Source: Fictibacillus sp. FJAT-27399
Lineage (GTDB): Bacteria; Bacillota; Bacilli; Bacillales; Fictibacillaceae
Direction: 5' to 3'
DNA length: 64,000 nt
Assembly: GCF_001510655.1 (NCBI RefSeq)
Contig: NZ_LMVC01000008.1
Location: 365-64,364 of the forward strand
A model generated the notes under the pieces. It saw only the letters and a list, made by a program, of their open reading frames with translations, was not told where the DNA came from and searched no databases. The translations under genes were made by a program, and so were the position numbers. This document shows, piece by piece, positions 49,885 to 58,985 of this stretch (within the stretch, counting starts at the first letter, position 1; each line of letters starts with the position of its first letter).

Positions 49885-50218
49885 AAAGGGGCTGTCCAGA
49901 AAGTCGAAAATTGACCTTCAGGCAGCCCCTTTTTGGCTTGAAAAATCTTCAATGAAAAGTTAATTGAAGTGGAAGATGCGAGACTCCTCGAAAATGAACT
50001 TCACATTTTCTTCGTGCGATAAAAAGCTGCCGGAGCCTTCCTTGTCCTGCGGGACTAGCGTGACAGGTGAGACTCCCGCCGGTGCTTGCACCAAAAAGTA
50101 GGCGTTCACGCCGGTAAGGCTCACCGCACGCCCCGCGAAAGTAGGAGCTCGCGCCGGTAAAAGCGAGCAGCCTGGAACGGAAATCAACAGCTTACAGACT
50201 ACTTGGACAGCCCCTTTT
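49883..50218 (-). repeat. MITE-like dispersed repeat, copy B (inverted)
   Basis: A 336-bp copy of the element at 10156, in the opposite orientation. It has the same AAAAAGGGGCTGTCC / GGACAGCCCCTTTT ends. It differs by an insertion of about 20 bp near 50140 and by paired changes in an internal hairpin: GGTGC-TT-GCACC at about 50082-50093 where copy A has GGCGC-TA-GCGCC. Its first 52 bp fold as AAAAAGGGGCTG ... CAGCCCCTTTTT, a terminator-like stem. Confidence 0.87.
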
Positions 50219-50225
50219 CGCTGTT

Positions 50226-50831
50226 TTACCGGAATTTTTGCCTTGGCACAAACGCCATTAAGACGGGTGCCAGGGCAGCGCCGGCAATGAGGCCGAATAA
50301 ATGGCCGTAAATATTAATTCCTTCGCTGGTAAACGTGGTGATTAAACTGAAGACCAGAACGACAAGCAATATCTGTTTGTTGCCTGCCCCTACTAAATAT
50401 TCTTTGCGTGCATACATCAAATAAAGATAGATGCCGAACAGCCCGAAAATAGCACCTGATGCTCCGATATGGGCAAAGTTAATGGGGAGAATAAAATAGG
50501 TTGCGATATCTGCAATAATGCCGGCACCAAAATATCCGATCAGAAATTTGCCTTTGCCAAGAATTCTCTCAAGGGCAGGCCCGAAAATAACGAGTGAAAA
50601 TGAATTGAAGAGCACGTGCGTAAGGCTGACGTGTGTAATGATCGGTGTGGCGAGCCTCCAATATTCTCCCTGGGAGATGTAATAGTTAGAGCCGGCAAAA
50701 TAATAATAAAGAAAGTCCGCCTGCGGTCCAATATTAAGCAGGAGAAAAACGATCAAATGAAGAGCTGTCAGGATTGAAATGACAGGGTAAAGCCTGATAA
50801 AAGTCTTGAAATTTTCCTCCCTTACAAACAA
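50226..50831 (-). CDS. Rhomboid-family intramembrane serine protease
   Basis: A 201-residue, six-helix membrane protein. The catalytic serine is in GASGAIFGLFG near 127 and the histidine in NIYGHLFGLIAG near 179. HVSLTHVLFNSFSL near 66 carries the supporting His/Asn. It is like YdcA of B. subtilis, which also lies just upstream of acpS. The start is TTG at 50831 with AGGTGGTGA upstream. Substrate unknown. It is divergent from acpS. Confidence 0.9.
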   Translation of the reverse strand: MFVREENFKTFIRLYPVISILTALHLIVFLLLNIGPQADFLYYYFAGSNYYISQGEYWRLATPIITHVSLTHVLFNSFSLVIFGPALERILGKGKFLIGYFGAGIIADIATYFILPINFAHIGASGAIFGLFGIYLYLMYARKEYLVGAGNKQILLVVLVFSLITTFTSEGINIYGHLFGLIAGAALAPVLMAFVPRQKFR

Positions 50832-50916
50832 CCAGCATCACCACCTGTATGTAGTATATTTATCTTAGCACAACGGCAATACAAATAAGAAATACGAAAG
50901 CCGTAGAAAGGAAGCA

Positions 50917-51279
50917 ATGATGATTATTGGCACGGGAATTGACATTGTGGAGATTGCAAGGATAGAAGAGGTCTGCCAGAAGCAAGTTCGTTTTCCCAAT
51001 CGGATCCTCACTAAAAAAGAGCTTGAGGCGTATGGCGTTTTAAAGGGAAGAAGGCAGGCTGAATTTCTGGCGGGGCGCTTTGCTGCCAAGGAAGCCTATG
51101 CAAAGGCAGTGGGAACGGGAATCGGGAAGCATCTGTCGTGGCAGGATATCGAGATTGCGAAAAATGATAACGGGAAGCCTGTCATATTCGGCGGAACGGA
51201 TAAGATCGCCCATCTTTCCATTTCACATTCCAAAGAATTTGCTGTGGCACAAGTCGTGCTGGAAACTGCTCCGGAATAA
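50917..51279 (+). CDS. acpS: Holo-[acyl-carrier-protein] synthase
   Basis: This 120-residue enzyme transfers 4'-phosphopantetheine from CoA to acyl carrier protein, enabling fatty acid synthesis. IIGTGIDIVEIARIE holds the metal Asp, and AGRFAAKEAYAKAVGTGIG near 52 holds the catalytic Glu/Lys. SISHSKEFAVAQV completes the site. AAAGGAAG lies before two ATG codons (50917 and 50920). It opens the conserved acpS-ydcC-alr-ndoAI-ndoA-rsb cluster. Confidence 0.96.
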   Translation: MMIIGTGIDIVEIARIEEVCQKQVRFPNRILTKKELEAYGVLKGRRQAEFLAGRFAAKEAYAKAVGTGIGKHLSWQDIEIAKNDNGKPVIFGGTDKIAHLSISHSKEFAVAQVVLETAPE

Positions 51280-51436
51280 GCTTCGATTTTCAGAGCTCGT
51301 CATGCTAGTCTGCATATTGTCCCATTTGCCCACATATATTGTAATGCGGTCAGGAAGGACATCCTGTTTGCGTGGTTGAGAGCGTAAATACAGGGTGCCC
51401 TTCCTTTGTAAAATAAAGGGCAAAGGGGATAAGAAC

Positions 51437-52471
51437 ATGAAGAAGACACTGTCAATAACCTTGATGGCGTTTCTATTCATATTCGGATTGGCGGGCTGCG
51501 GAGCGAAAAGCCAGGAAGATGTAGTAACGTCGCTGGATAAGAAGATGGAGGAAATGACGGGATACAAAGCAGATGCCGTCATGACACTGAATACGGGCGA
51601 GAAACCAATTCAGTATCAGCTGGAAGTGTGGCATAAGAAACCAAACTTTTATCGTGTGAATCTAAAAAACGCCAAGAAGGATCAAAGCCAGATGATCCTA
51701 AGGAATAAAGAAGGTGTTTTTGTTTTAACGCCTGCTCTGAATAAAAGCTTCAGATTCCAAAGCGACTGGCCGGAAAATAATAGTCAGGTCTATTTGTTCG
51801 AGTCTCTGGCAGCAGACATACTGAATGATACGGACCGAGGATTTAAAGCGAAGGAGAATTCGTATGTTTTCCATACGAAAACCAACTATCAAAATAAAAA
51901 CCTGTATCAGCAGGAGATAACGCTGAATAAAGATCTGGCTCCGAAAACAGTAAGAGTTATGGATAAGGATGCAAAGGAACTGGTGAAGCTGCAATTCTCC
52001 AATGTGAAGTTCGATGCTAAATTTGATAAGGGCGCTTTTGACATGGAGACTAACATGACAGGAGCACAGCTGGAACTGCCGGCGATGAGCCAGAAAAGTG
52101 ACCAAAAGGCGATGGAAGTATTGTATCCGAAGTACAGCGGCCCTGGGAATATCGAATTGACCAATGAAAAGGAAGTTAGCGTGCATGACGGCAAACAAGT
52201 TGTTCTCAGTTTCTCGGATGAAAATAATAAAAAAACATTTACATTGATTGAAAGAAAAAATGAAGCCGTTCAGACAACTGCCGGAAAACCAGAAAGGCTG
52301 ACCATGCCTGGCGGAGAACCCGTTGATCTGGGCTACACCGTTGGAGCGATGAATGATAAGTCGATATCATGGACGTATAAGGGAGTGGATTTTTTCCTTG
52401 CATCCAATTCGCTTGATCAGGAAGAACTGATGGCCATTGCGCGTTCGGTTTCCGCTCAAGGCTCAAAATAA
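51437..52471 (+). CDS. ydcC: LolA-like lipoprotein YdcC
   Basis: A 344-residue lipoprotein. The signal peptide ends in lipobox LAGC (Cys20), so the protein is anchored outside the cytoplasmic membrane. The body is beta-rich, of the LolA/DUF4367 kind, starting EDVVTSLDKKMEEMTGYKAD. In B. subtilis ydcC belongs to the sporulation (SigE) set and sits in the same place. Precise role unknown. The start at ATG 51437 follows GGGGAT. Confidence 0.88.
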   Translation: MKKTLSITLMAFLFIFGLAGCGAKSQEDVVTSLDKKMEEMTGYKADAVMTLNTGEKPIQYQLEVWHKKPNFYRVNLKNAKKDQSQMILRNKEGVFVLTPALNKSFRFQSDWPENNSQVYLFESLAADILNDTDRGFKAKENSYVFHTKTNYQNKNLYQQEITLNKDLAPKTVRVMDKDAKELVKLQFSNVKFDAKFDKGAFDMETNMTGAQLELPAMSQKSDQKAMEVLYPKYSGPGNIELTNEKEVSVHDGKQVVLSFSDENNKKTFTLIERKNEAVQTTAGKPERLTMPGGEPVDLGYTVGAMNDKSISWTYKGVDFFLASNSLDQEELMAIARSVSAQGSK

Positions 52472-52488
52472 TAAAGTTAAAAGGATTT

Positions 52489-52523
52489 GGCTGATTTCGC
52501 ATTTTGTGAATCAGCCTTTTTTA
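52489..52523 (+). terminator. Terminator after ydcC
   Basis: GGCTGATTT ... GAATCAGCC stem with TTTTTT. Confidence 0.88.
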
Positions 52524-52606
52524 TTCTGTATTTGCCCTTACGGAAATAGGATGAATGTTGTAGAATAACGAATAGACGAATTTCTATAAGAAGAAGATAT
52601 AGATAG

Positions 52607-53752
52607 ATGGGACGGATAAGTTTGGATACTCGGGAGTTTTACAGAGACACTTGGGCAGAGGTTGATTTGTCCAGCATCAAAGAGAATATTCGCTCATTCC
52701 GCGGCCTGCTTCCAGACCGAACGGAAATTATGGCCGTAGTGAAAGCGGATGGATACGGACACGGAGCGCTGCCTGTCGCAAAAACGGCACTTGAAGCAGG
52801 GGCAACCTATCTTGCAGTTGCATTATTGGATGAAGCACTGTCTCTTCGAAAACAAGGCATACAGGCACCCATTCTTGTACTGGGCCGGACCAGGCCGGAA
52901 GATGCGGCACTTGCAGCGGAAAACGATATTTCACTTACCGTTTTTCAAGCAAACTGGGTCGATGAGGCTTCAGTTTATCTTCAAGGAGAGAAGAGGGTCA
53001 ACCTCCACCTTAAAATTGACACAGGTATGGGACGGATTGGAACGAGAGAAGCAGAGGAAACGAAGAATCTGGCCTTGAAAATAGAGGAAGTTCCCCAATT
53101 TTGCCTGGAGGGCGTGTTTACCCACTTTGCCACGGCGGATGAACTGGAATCTGATCTGGTGGACAAACAATTTGAAAGGTTTGCGCGAAGCTTGGAATGG
53201 ATCCGTGAAACGGGTGCAGCACCGCTCTTTATCCATTGCGGAAACAGTGCGGCCTCTCTAAGGTTCCCTGACAGAGTCTTTAATATTGCAAGAATCGGAA
53301 TCTCGATGTATGGACTCGCTCCTTCAGAGGAAGTGAAAAGCGTACTTCCTATTCCGTTAAAAGAAGCCTTTTCTCTGCATACCCGGCTTGTTCATGTAAA
53401 AAAAGTTCAACGGGGAGATACGGTAAGCTATGGCGCCACCTATACCGCCAAGGAGGAAGAGTGGATCGGCACGCTTCCGATCGGCTATGCCGACGGCTGG
53501 ATGAGACGCTATGCTGAAAAAGGTCATGCACTGGCTGGGGGCAGGAAAGTTCCGTTCGCAGGAAGGATCTGCATGGACCAATGCATGATTCGCCTTCCCC
53601 ATGAGATGAAGGTCGGTGATCTTGTTACGTTAATCGGCTGCCAGGGGGACGAAAAGATCTCTATTGATGATCTTGCCGCTCAAATCGGTACGATAAACTA
53701 CGAAATTCCGTGTTTAATTACATCTCGTGTCCCCCGTGTTTACAAAAAGTAA
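52607..53752 (+). CDS. alr: Alanine racemase
   Basis: Alr is a PLP enzyme that makes D-alanine for peptidoglycan. The 381-residue protein has the PLP lysine Lys46 in VVKADGYGHGA, the second-subunit tyrosine Tyr275 in GDTVSYGATY, and GYADGWMRRY, which binds the cofactor phosphate. The ribosome site is weak; a TTG at 52622 is an alternative start that would give a 376-residue protein. The placement between ydcC and ndoAI is that of B. subtilis. Confidence 0.95.
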   Translation: MGRISLDTREFYRDTWAEVDLSSIKENIRSFRGLLPDRTEIMAVVKADGYGHGALPVAKTALEAGATYLAVALLDEALSLRKQGIQAPILVLGRTRPEDAALAAENDISLTVFQANWVDEASVYLQGEKRVNLHLKIDTGMGRIGTREAEETKNLALKIEEVPQFCLEGVFTHFATADELESDLVDKQFERFARSLEWIRETGAAPLFIHCGNSAASLRFPDRVFNIARIGISMYGLAPSEEVKSVLPIPLKEAFSLHTRLVHVKKVQRGDTVSYGATYTAKEEEWIGTLPIGYADGWMRRYAEKGHALAGGRKVPFAGRICMDQCMIRLPHEMKVGDLVTLIGCQGDEKISIDDLAAQIGTINYEIPCLITSRVPRVYKK

Positions 53753-53849
53753 GGTCGAATTTTAGAAAAAATGAATGTAATTTTAAATTTTTAGCAGAAT
53801 ATTAGCAGGACTATTAAAAATCTTGAAGAATATTTACTTTGAAATCGTT

Positions 53850-53878
53850 TTGCAAACCCTTATCTTAAGTGATAAGAT
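53850..53878 (+). promoter_or_regulatory. ndoAI-ndoA promoter with spacer palindrome
   Basis: TTGCAA (53850-53855), 17 bp, TAAGAT (53873-53878). The palindrome CTTATC-TTAAGT-GATAAG (53859-53876) fills the spacer and runs into the -10, a position typical of antitoxin operators. Confidence 0.5.
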
Positions 53879-53939
53879 TATATTTGGTTAAGAATGATCG
53901 TAGCAAATCGTAGATAAGCTTTGCTCTGGAGGTGTAGGT

Positions 53940-54221
53940 GTGTCCGAATTGGCTAACACAAAGAGGATCGTAATTAGTCTTCCTCAACAGATTATCAATG
54001 AGGTAGACCGGATGATTAAGAATGAGAATTTGGACCGCAGCGAATTTATACATCAGGCGACTAAGATGTATATCCGCGAGAAGAAGAAACGTCACATTCG
54101 TGAATCTATGAGACAGGGTTATATGGAAATGGCAAAAATCAATTTGAACATTGCATCAGAAGCCTTTCTTTTAGAGGAGGAAGCTGAAATTACCTTAGAC
54201 CGCTTAGTTAGCGGGGTGTAG
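53940..54221 (+). CDS. ndoAI: Antitoxin EndoAI (MazE-type)
   Basis: A 93-residue ribbon-helix-helix antitoxin that binds and inhibits the NdoA RNase. The RHH region is [19 protein letters not shown] and [16 protein letters not shown]; the C-terminal tail wraps the toxin. The start is GTG at 53940 with GGAGGTG upstream. It lies 4 bp before ndoA. It can bind its own promoter by the RHH fold, but such regulation is not established in B. subtilis as far as I recall. Confidence 0.94.
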   Translation: MSELANTKRIVISLPQQIINEVDRMIKNENLDRSEFIHQATKMYIREKKKRHIRESMRQGYMEMAKINLNIASEAFLLEEEAEITLDRLVSGV

Positions 54222-54225
54222 CCCT

Positions 54226-54576
54226 TTGATCGTAAAACGCGGAGACGTTTACTTTGCAGACCTTTCCCCTGTAGTTGGATCGGAACAAGGGGGAATCAGA
54301 CCGGTTTTGATTATTCAAAATGATATCGGTAACCGATTTAGTCCTACTGTTATTGTCGCAGCCATAACCGCTCAAATCCAAAAGGCAAAACTGCCGACGC
54401 ATGTTGAGATCAATGCGAAGAAATATGGATTCGAACGGGATTCTGTTATCTTGCTGGAGCAAATACGTACGATTGATAAACAAAGGCTGACCGACAAAAT
54501 CACGCATCTTGATGATGAGATGATGCGTCGCGTTGATGAAGCGTTACAAATCAGTCTCGGTCTTATAGACTTTTAA
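54226..54576 (+). CDS. ndoA: mRNA interferase EndoA (MazF-type toxin)
   Basis: A 116-residue endoribonuclease that cuts mRNA at UACAU in B. subtilis. The sequence is almost the same as MazF-bs ([52 protein letters not shown]), with catalytic Arg near 25 and Thr near 48. The start is TTG at 54226. It is translationally tied to ndoAI. The adjacent rsb operon follows after a terminator. Confidence 0.96.
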   Translation: MIVKRGDVYFADLSPVVGSEQGGIRPVLIIQNDIGNRFSPTVIVAAITAQIQKAKLPTHVEINAKKYGFERDSVILLEQIRTIDKQRLTDKITHLDDEMMRRVDEALQISLGLIDF

Positions 54577-54579
54577 ACA

Positions 54580-54616
54580 AACTGCCGTTTCTCCCTGGGA
54601 ATGGCAGTTTTTTTTA
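54580..54616 (+). terminator. Terminator between ndoA and rsbR
   Basis: AACTGCC ... GGCAGTT stem followed by a T-run; rsbR needs its own promoter or read-through. Confidence 0.88.
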
Positions 54617-54748
54617 ATTGGAAAATCTTTACTAATGTAAATAAGCACAGCTTTTGGGAATTGCCGGCGAACTATATAGCAAAAGATTGCAAGAATGAGT
54701 GAGAAATGGAATAATAAATATAGTGTACCGATCGTAAGGGGGTATAGA

Positions 54749-55564
54749 ATGAACGCGGCCATCATCAATATTATCTTAAGTAAACGCAACGAAATAGATG
54801 AGCTTTGGTCCAGGGAGCTTAATGCTTTCAAAAATGAGACAAGCGTTATGACACCCCACATGTACAATCAGCTGAACAAGGAATTTTTATCATTGCTGAT
54901 TCATCATATCAGCCAGGGCGATATTTCAGCTGATGGAACATTGGAACGTTTTTTCGATAAAGTATTGCGGACGAACATGCCGCTTGAATATTTAACACAA
55001 GGTCTTCAGACGTTTCGAAGGATTGTTCTGGAGATTATTATTGAGGAAGATATTCAAAAGGATACAGCAATAGATATATACAGGGAAGTAGACCGCTGGA
55101 TGGATCCTATTTTAAATTCAGTAGTTCAAAATTCTTCTCAGATATGGGAACGTACCGTTTCTATTCAAAAGTCAGCGTTGCTTGAATTATCAGCACCGCT
55201 TATTCCGGTATTTCAGCATATTAGTGTTATGCCGCTGATTGGAACCATCGATACAGAACGCGCAAAGTTGATTATGGAGAACCTGCTCGAGGGAGTGATT
55301 CAATACCGTTCTCAAGTCGTTCTTATTGATATTACAGGTGTTCCCGTTGTCGATACAATGGTTGCTCACCATATTATCCAGGCTGCTGATGCAGTCAGGC
55401 TGCTGGGCTCCACTTGTATTCTGGTCGGAATCAGGCCGGAAATCGCCCAGACCATTGTTAGTCTTGGCATTGATTTAAGCCTTTTTCCTACGAAAAGCAC
55501 ACTGCAAAAAGGGATGGAAAGAGCTCTGGAAATTACAAACCAACAAATCGTTAAGGATAAATAG
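54749..55564 (+). CDS. rsbR: RsbR (RsbRA), stressosome sensor/scaffold
   Basis: A 271-residue co-antagonist that builds the stressosome with RsbS and RsbT. The N-terminal half (1-130) is the non-haem globin sensor domain. The C-terminal STAS domain has the two RsbT-phosphorylated threonines: Thr169 (GTIDTERAK) and Thr203 (VPVVDTMVAHH), equal to T171 and T205 of B. subtilis. ATG 54749 has AAGGGGG upstream; 18 earlier codons are not used. First gene of an eight-gene SigB operon. Confidence 0.95.
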   Translation: MNAAIINIILSKRNEIDELWSRELNAFKNETSVMTPHMYNQLNKEFLSLLIHHISQGDISADGTLERFFDKVLRTNMPLEYLTQGLQTFRRIVLEIIIEEDIQKDTAIDIYREVDRWMDPILNSVVQNSSQIWERTVSIQKSALLELSAPLIPVFQHISVMPLIGTIDTERAKLIMENLLEGVIQYRSQVVLIDITGVPVVDTMVAHHIIQAADAVRLLGSTCILVGIRPEIAQTIVSLGIDLSLFPTKSTLQKGMERALEITNQQIVKDK

Positions 55565-55576
55565 GGAGTGGGGAAA

Positions 55577-55933
55577 ATGAGGATTCCTATTTTGAAACTG
55601 CATGAGTATCTTCTTATTACGATTCAAGTAGAGCTCGACGATCAGACAGCTCTGCAGTTTCAAGAAGATCTGCTTAATAAGATTCATGACACCGGCGCCA
55701 AAGGTGTAGTAATTGACCTGACATCCGTAGATATGATCGACTCCTTTATCGCCAAAGTATTAGGAGATGTCGTCCGTATGTCAAAACTGATGGGAGCACA
55801 AGTGGTTTTGACTGGTATTCAGCCTGCAGTTGCAATTACACTGATTGATTTAGGGATTTCAATGAGAGAGGTTCCGACGGCGCTTGATCTTGAACAAGGG
55901 CTCGATAAATTGCGACTGGAACTGGAGGGATGA
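55577..55933 (+). CDS. rsbS: RsbS, stressosome antagonist
   Basis: A 118-residue STAS protein that traps RsbT in the stressosome. The phosphorylated serine is in [14 protein letters not shown] (Ser56 from this start, Ser59 if GTG at 55568 is used, which would equal the B. subtilis numbering). AGGGAGTGGGG fits the ATG at 55577. It overlaps the rsbT start region by 4 bases. Confidence 0.95.
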   Translation: MRIPILKLHEYLLITIQVELDDQTALQFQEDLLNKIHDTGAKGVVIDLTSVDMIDSFIAKVLGDVVRMSKLMGAQVVLTGIQPAVAITLIDLGISMREVPTALDLEQGLDKLRLELEG

Positions 55934-55935
55934 GT

Positions 55936-56337
55936 ATGGACATCCAATCCTGTGTAGAAGTTTGCAATGAATGGGATATCGTCAGCGCCCGGCAGTTAGG
56001 CAGAAACATGGCAAAAGAACTGGGGTTCGGCAATGTGGATCAGGCGCGGATTACAACCGCCATTTCTGAGTTGGCACGTAACATCTACTTGTATGCCGGC
56101 AGCGGAAAAATTTGTCTGGAGCCGGTTGAACAAATGGGCAGGAAAGGACTCCGGATCATCGCCGTTGATAACGGTCCTGGGATTCGGGATATCCGAAAGG
56201 TTATGCAAGATGGATACACGACTTCTGGAGGACTAGGGGCGGGGCTGCCTGGAGTCAAGCGTTTAATGGACGAGTTTTCCATTGATTCAACGTTAGACAG
56301 CGGGACAGAGATCCTTGCTACGAAGTGGCTTCGTTAG
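55936..56337 (+). CDS. rsbT: RsbT, serine/threonine kinase
   Basis: A 133-residue GHKL-type kinase that phosphorylates RsbS and RsbR and then activates RsbU. N-box ISELARNIYLYA near 44 and G-boxes DNGPGIRDI, TSGGLGAGLPG are present. The second ATG (55936) is at a better distance from GGAGGG than the ATG at 55930. Confidence 0.95.
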   Translation: MDIQSCVEVCNEWDIVSARQLGRNMAKELGFGNVDQARITTAISELARNIYLYAGSGKICLEPVEQMGRKGLRIIAVDNGPGIRDIRKVMQDGYTTSGGLGAGLPGVKRLMDEFSIDSTLDSGTEILATKWLR

Positions 56338-56347
56338 GAGGTATTCA

Positions 56348-57355
56348 ATGAACGAAAGAGAAATGATTATAGATCGATATAAAGACTTGCTGACTACCTA
56401 TCTTAAAGGGAAAAGCGAGACCGCCCTATATAAAGGGCAGCAATTCAGCAGGAAGCTGATCGAGCAGCAGATCTCTCCCGAAGATGTGATCAGCCATCAC
56501 GTTAACGTGCTGAATGAGCTTTTTCCCGACATGACGGATGGAATGAAGGATTCTTTTGATTTTCTTCTGGAAGTCATGATCGGGTATGGGTTTGCTTATC
56601 GTGAGCATCAGAGCTTAAGGACACGGCAGCGCCAGCTTGAATCTGAAATTGAAGTCGCTGCGAGCATGCAGCAGACACTTCTGATCAGTGATGTCCCAGA
56701 GGTGGATTCTCTGGATATTGGAGTGATCAGTGTTCCGGCCAAGAAGATGAACGGAGATTACTTTAATTTTGTAAAAGACGATAAATCAATCAGCGTTGCA
56801 GTAGCTGATATCATCGGCAAGGGAATACCGGCTGCGCTATGTATGTCCATGATTAAATATGCCATGGACAGCTTGCCTGAACAGCGTATGCAGCCTAATC
56901 TCCTGCTTGAAAATTTAAATAGAGTCGTTGAACAGAACGTGCATCCGAACATGTTTATTACTATGCTTTATGGGCTGTATGACACAGATGTCCATAAGTT
57001 TTATTTTGCCGGTGCAGGACATGAGCCCGGTTTTTTTTATAAAGCGGAAAGCGACGAGTTTGAAGACATGTTTGCCAAGGGTCTCGTTTTGGGTGTTTCC
57101 CGAACGACCAAATATATGGAATATGAAAAACAGCTCGATCCGGGTGATATGATTATTCTTCTTTCCGATGGCGTGACAGAGTGCCGAACTAGCAAAGGGT
57201 TCATCGAAAGAGATGAGATTGTTTCTCTGATCCGTGAGAATATGCATAAACCGGCTCAGGAAATTGTCGATTGTGTGTTTACAGAGCTTGAGAGACTTCA
57301 GGAATTTGAACTAAGAGATGACTTTACACTTATTATTCTAAAAAGAATGGTTTAA
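56348..57355 (+). CDS. rsbU: RsbU, PP2C phosphatase
   Basis: A 335-residue phosphatase that dephosphorylates RsbV after environmental stress, freeing SigB. The N-terminal RsbT-binding helical domain (1-84) precedes the SpoIIE-type PP2C domain with metal-binding Asp in MNGDYFNFV, VADIIGKGIPAA, and LSDGVTE. TAGGAGG precedes the ATG. Its stop codon is part of the SigB promoter for rsbV. Confidence 0.95.
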   Translation: MNEREMIIDRYKDLLTTYLKGKSETALYKGQQFSRKLIEQQISPEDVISHHVNVLNELFPDMTDGMKDSFDFLLEVMIGYGFAYREHQSLRTRQRQLESEIEVAASMQQTLLISDVPEVDSLDIGVISVPAKKMNGDYFNFVKDDKSISVAVADIIGKGIPAALCMSMIKYAMDSLPEQRMQPNLLLENLNRVVEQNVHPNMFITMLYGLYDTDVHKFYFAGAGHEPGFFYKAESDEFEDMFAKGLVLGVSRTTKYMEYEKQLDPGDMIILLSDGVTECRTSKGFIERDEIVSLIRENMHKPAQEIVDCVFTELERLQEFELRDDFTLIILKRMV

Positions 57356-57375
57356 CCGTTTTTGAAAAAGGGTAA
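57350..57375 (+). promoter_or_regulatory. Internal SigB promoter of rsbVW-sigB-rsbX
   Basis: GTTTAA (57350-57355), 14 bp, GGGTAA (57370-57375). A perfect consensus, overlapping the rsbU stop codon, 42 bp before rsbV. It gives positive autoregulation of sigB. Confidence 0.93.
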
Positions 57376-57416
57376 ATCATTTTATGGGTTTATGATAACA
57401 TCCTGGGGGGAAAAAA

Positions 57417-57749
57417 ATGAATCTGCAAATTAAACATGAAGAAACCAATGGAGTTCACTATTTAATATTAGCTGGAGAAGTAGACGCATACACTGCACCA
57501 AAACTTAAGGAAGTGCTGGTTCCTCTTACAGAGGAGAAAAATGTACAAATCATGATTGATCTTCAGCACATTGATTATATGGACAGTACAGGCCTTGGGA
57601 TTTTTGTCGGAGCTTTGAAGTCAACCAAGAAGAATGACAGTTCGCTGAAGCTTCGCGGAATGACCGAAAGAGTTAAACGATTGTTTGAAATTACCGGACT
57701 GACTGAGGTAATGGATATAGACAATGAGGTAAAGGGGGAGGCCAGATGA
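57417..57749 (+). CDS. rsbV: RsbV, anti-anti-sigma factor
   Basis: A 110-residue STAS protein that binds the anti-sigma factor RsbW when dephosphorylated. The regulatory serine is Ser57 in YMDSTGLGIF. GGGGGG precedes the ATG. Overlaps rsbW by 4 bp. Confidence 0.96.
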   Translation: MNLQIKHEETNGVHYLILAGEVDAYTAPKLKEVLVPLTEEKNVQIMIDLQHIDYMDSTGLGIFVGALKSTKKNDSSLKLRGMTERVKRLFEITGLTEVMDIDNEVKGEAR

Positions 57750-58228
57750 ATAAAGCCTCTGATTTTATCGAAATGACAGTACCTGCCAAACCCGACTATG
57801 TCGGTGTGGTGCGTCTGACGATATCTGGTATCGCCAACCGGATGGGTTTTGTTTTTGACGAAATTGAAGATATCAAAATTGCCGTTTCAGAAGCCTGTAC
57901 GAATGCAGTTAATCATGCGTACACAGAAACGGAAAAAGGACAAATCCGGATTGGCTGTGGCGTATATGAAGACCGGCTCGAAATTATGGTTGTAGACCAT
58001 GGCAAGAGCTTTGATTATGATGATATAAACGAATCACTCGGACCAGTAGAAGGGAAATCCGTGGAACAATTGAATGAAGGAGGTCTTGGCCTCTTCCTAA
58101 TTGAATCATTGATGGATAAAGTCGAAATTAGCGGTGAAGCGGGTGTGATCGTAATGATGACGAAGTATCTTCACAGAGATGAGGTGAAGGAAAATGTCGA
58201 CAGGACCTCACCAGCACCTACGCAATAA
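57746..58228 (+). CDS. rsbW: RsbW, anti-sigma-B factor and kinase
   Basis: A 160-residue GHKL kinase that holds SigB and phosphorylates RsbV. N-box SEACTNAVNHAY near 49 and G-box GGLGLFLIESLMD near 112 are clear. The gene overlaps sigB by 35 bp, securing matched amounts. Confidence 0.96.
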   Translation: MNKASDFIEMTVPAKPDYVGVVRLTISGIANRMGFVFDEIEDIKIAVSEACTNAVNHAYTETEKGQIRIGCGVYEDRLEIMVVDHGKSFDYDDINESLGPVEGKSVEQLNEGGLGLFLIESLMDKVEISGEAGVIVMMTKYLHRDEVKENVDRTSPAPTQ

Positions 58229-58985
58229 GGAAGAAGTATATAAGTGGATCGATGAGCTTCAGAACGATCCGCAAAATGAAATTCTTCAAACCAAGCTTGT
58301 ACATCAATACCAAGACCTTGTCCATTCACTCGCCCGAAAGTTTTCAAAGGGCAAAAGCATTCATGATGATTTAGTACAGGTAGGGATGATTGGACTGCTG
58401 GCTGCACTCCGCAGGTATGATCCTGAATTCGGCCGTTCATTCGAATCGTTTGCGGTTCCTACCATCATTGGTGAAATTAAACGCTTTATTCGGGATAAGA
58501 CCTGGAGTGTCCACGTACCGAGACGGATTAAGGAACTTGGACCGCGTATAAAAAAAGCCGTAGAAGAACTGACGAACCAGCTTCAGCGTTCTCCGAAAAT
58601 CCAGGAAATTGCCGACTTCTTGGAGGTCACGGAGGAAGAAGTACTGGAGACGATGGAGATGGGCAAAAGTTATCAAGCTCTTTCTGTCGACAGTTCAATT
58701 GAAGCAGATCAAGAAGGAAGTACAGTAACATTGCTGGATCTTGTCGGATCTCAGGATGCCGGCTTTGACCAGATCGATAAAAGAATGCTGCTGCAGAAGG
58801 CGTTCGCTGTTCTTTCTGAAAGAGAACAGGAAATTTTGAAATGTACGTATTTTGAGAATCTAAGCCAGAAAGAAACAGGAGAACGGCTTGAAATTTCTCA
58901 AATGCATGTTTCTCGCCTTCAAAGGAGAGCACTTGAAAAACTTCGGGAAGCAATTCGCGTTGAACCATCGGAGGCTTTAAAATGA
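58194..58985 (+). CDS. sigB: General stress sigma factor SigB
   Basis: A 263-residue alternative sigma factor of the SigB/F/G type controlling the general stress regulon. Region 2 (DLVQVGMIGLLAALRRYDPEFG, FESFAVPTIIGEIKRFIRD), region 3 (RRIKELGPRIKKAVEEL) and region 4 (LSQKETGERLEISQMHVSRL) are all present. GAGGTGAAGG precedes the ATG. Genes at 29242 and 29604 in this window have matching promoters. Confidence 0.97.
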   Translation: MSTGPHQHLRNKEEVYKWIDELQNDPQNEILQTKLVHQYQDLVHSLARKFSKGKSIHDDLVQVGMIGLLAALRRYDPEFGRSFESFAVPTIIGEIKRFIRDKTWSVHVPRRIKELGPRIKKAVEELTNQLQRSPKIQEIADFLEVTEEEVLETMEMGKSYQALSVDSSIEADQEGSTVTLLDLVGSQDAGFDQIDKRMLLQKAFAVLSEREQEILKCTYFENLSQKETGERLEISQMHVSRLQRRALEKLREAIRVEPSEALK

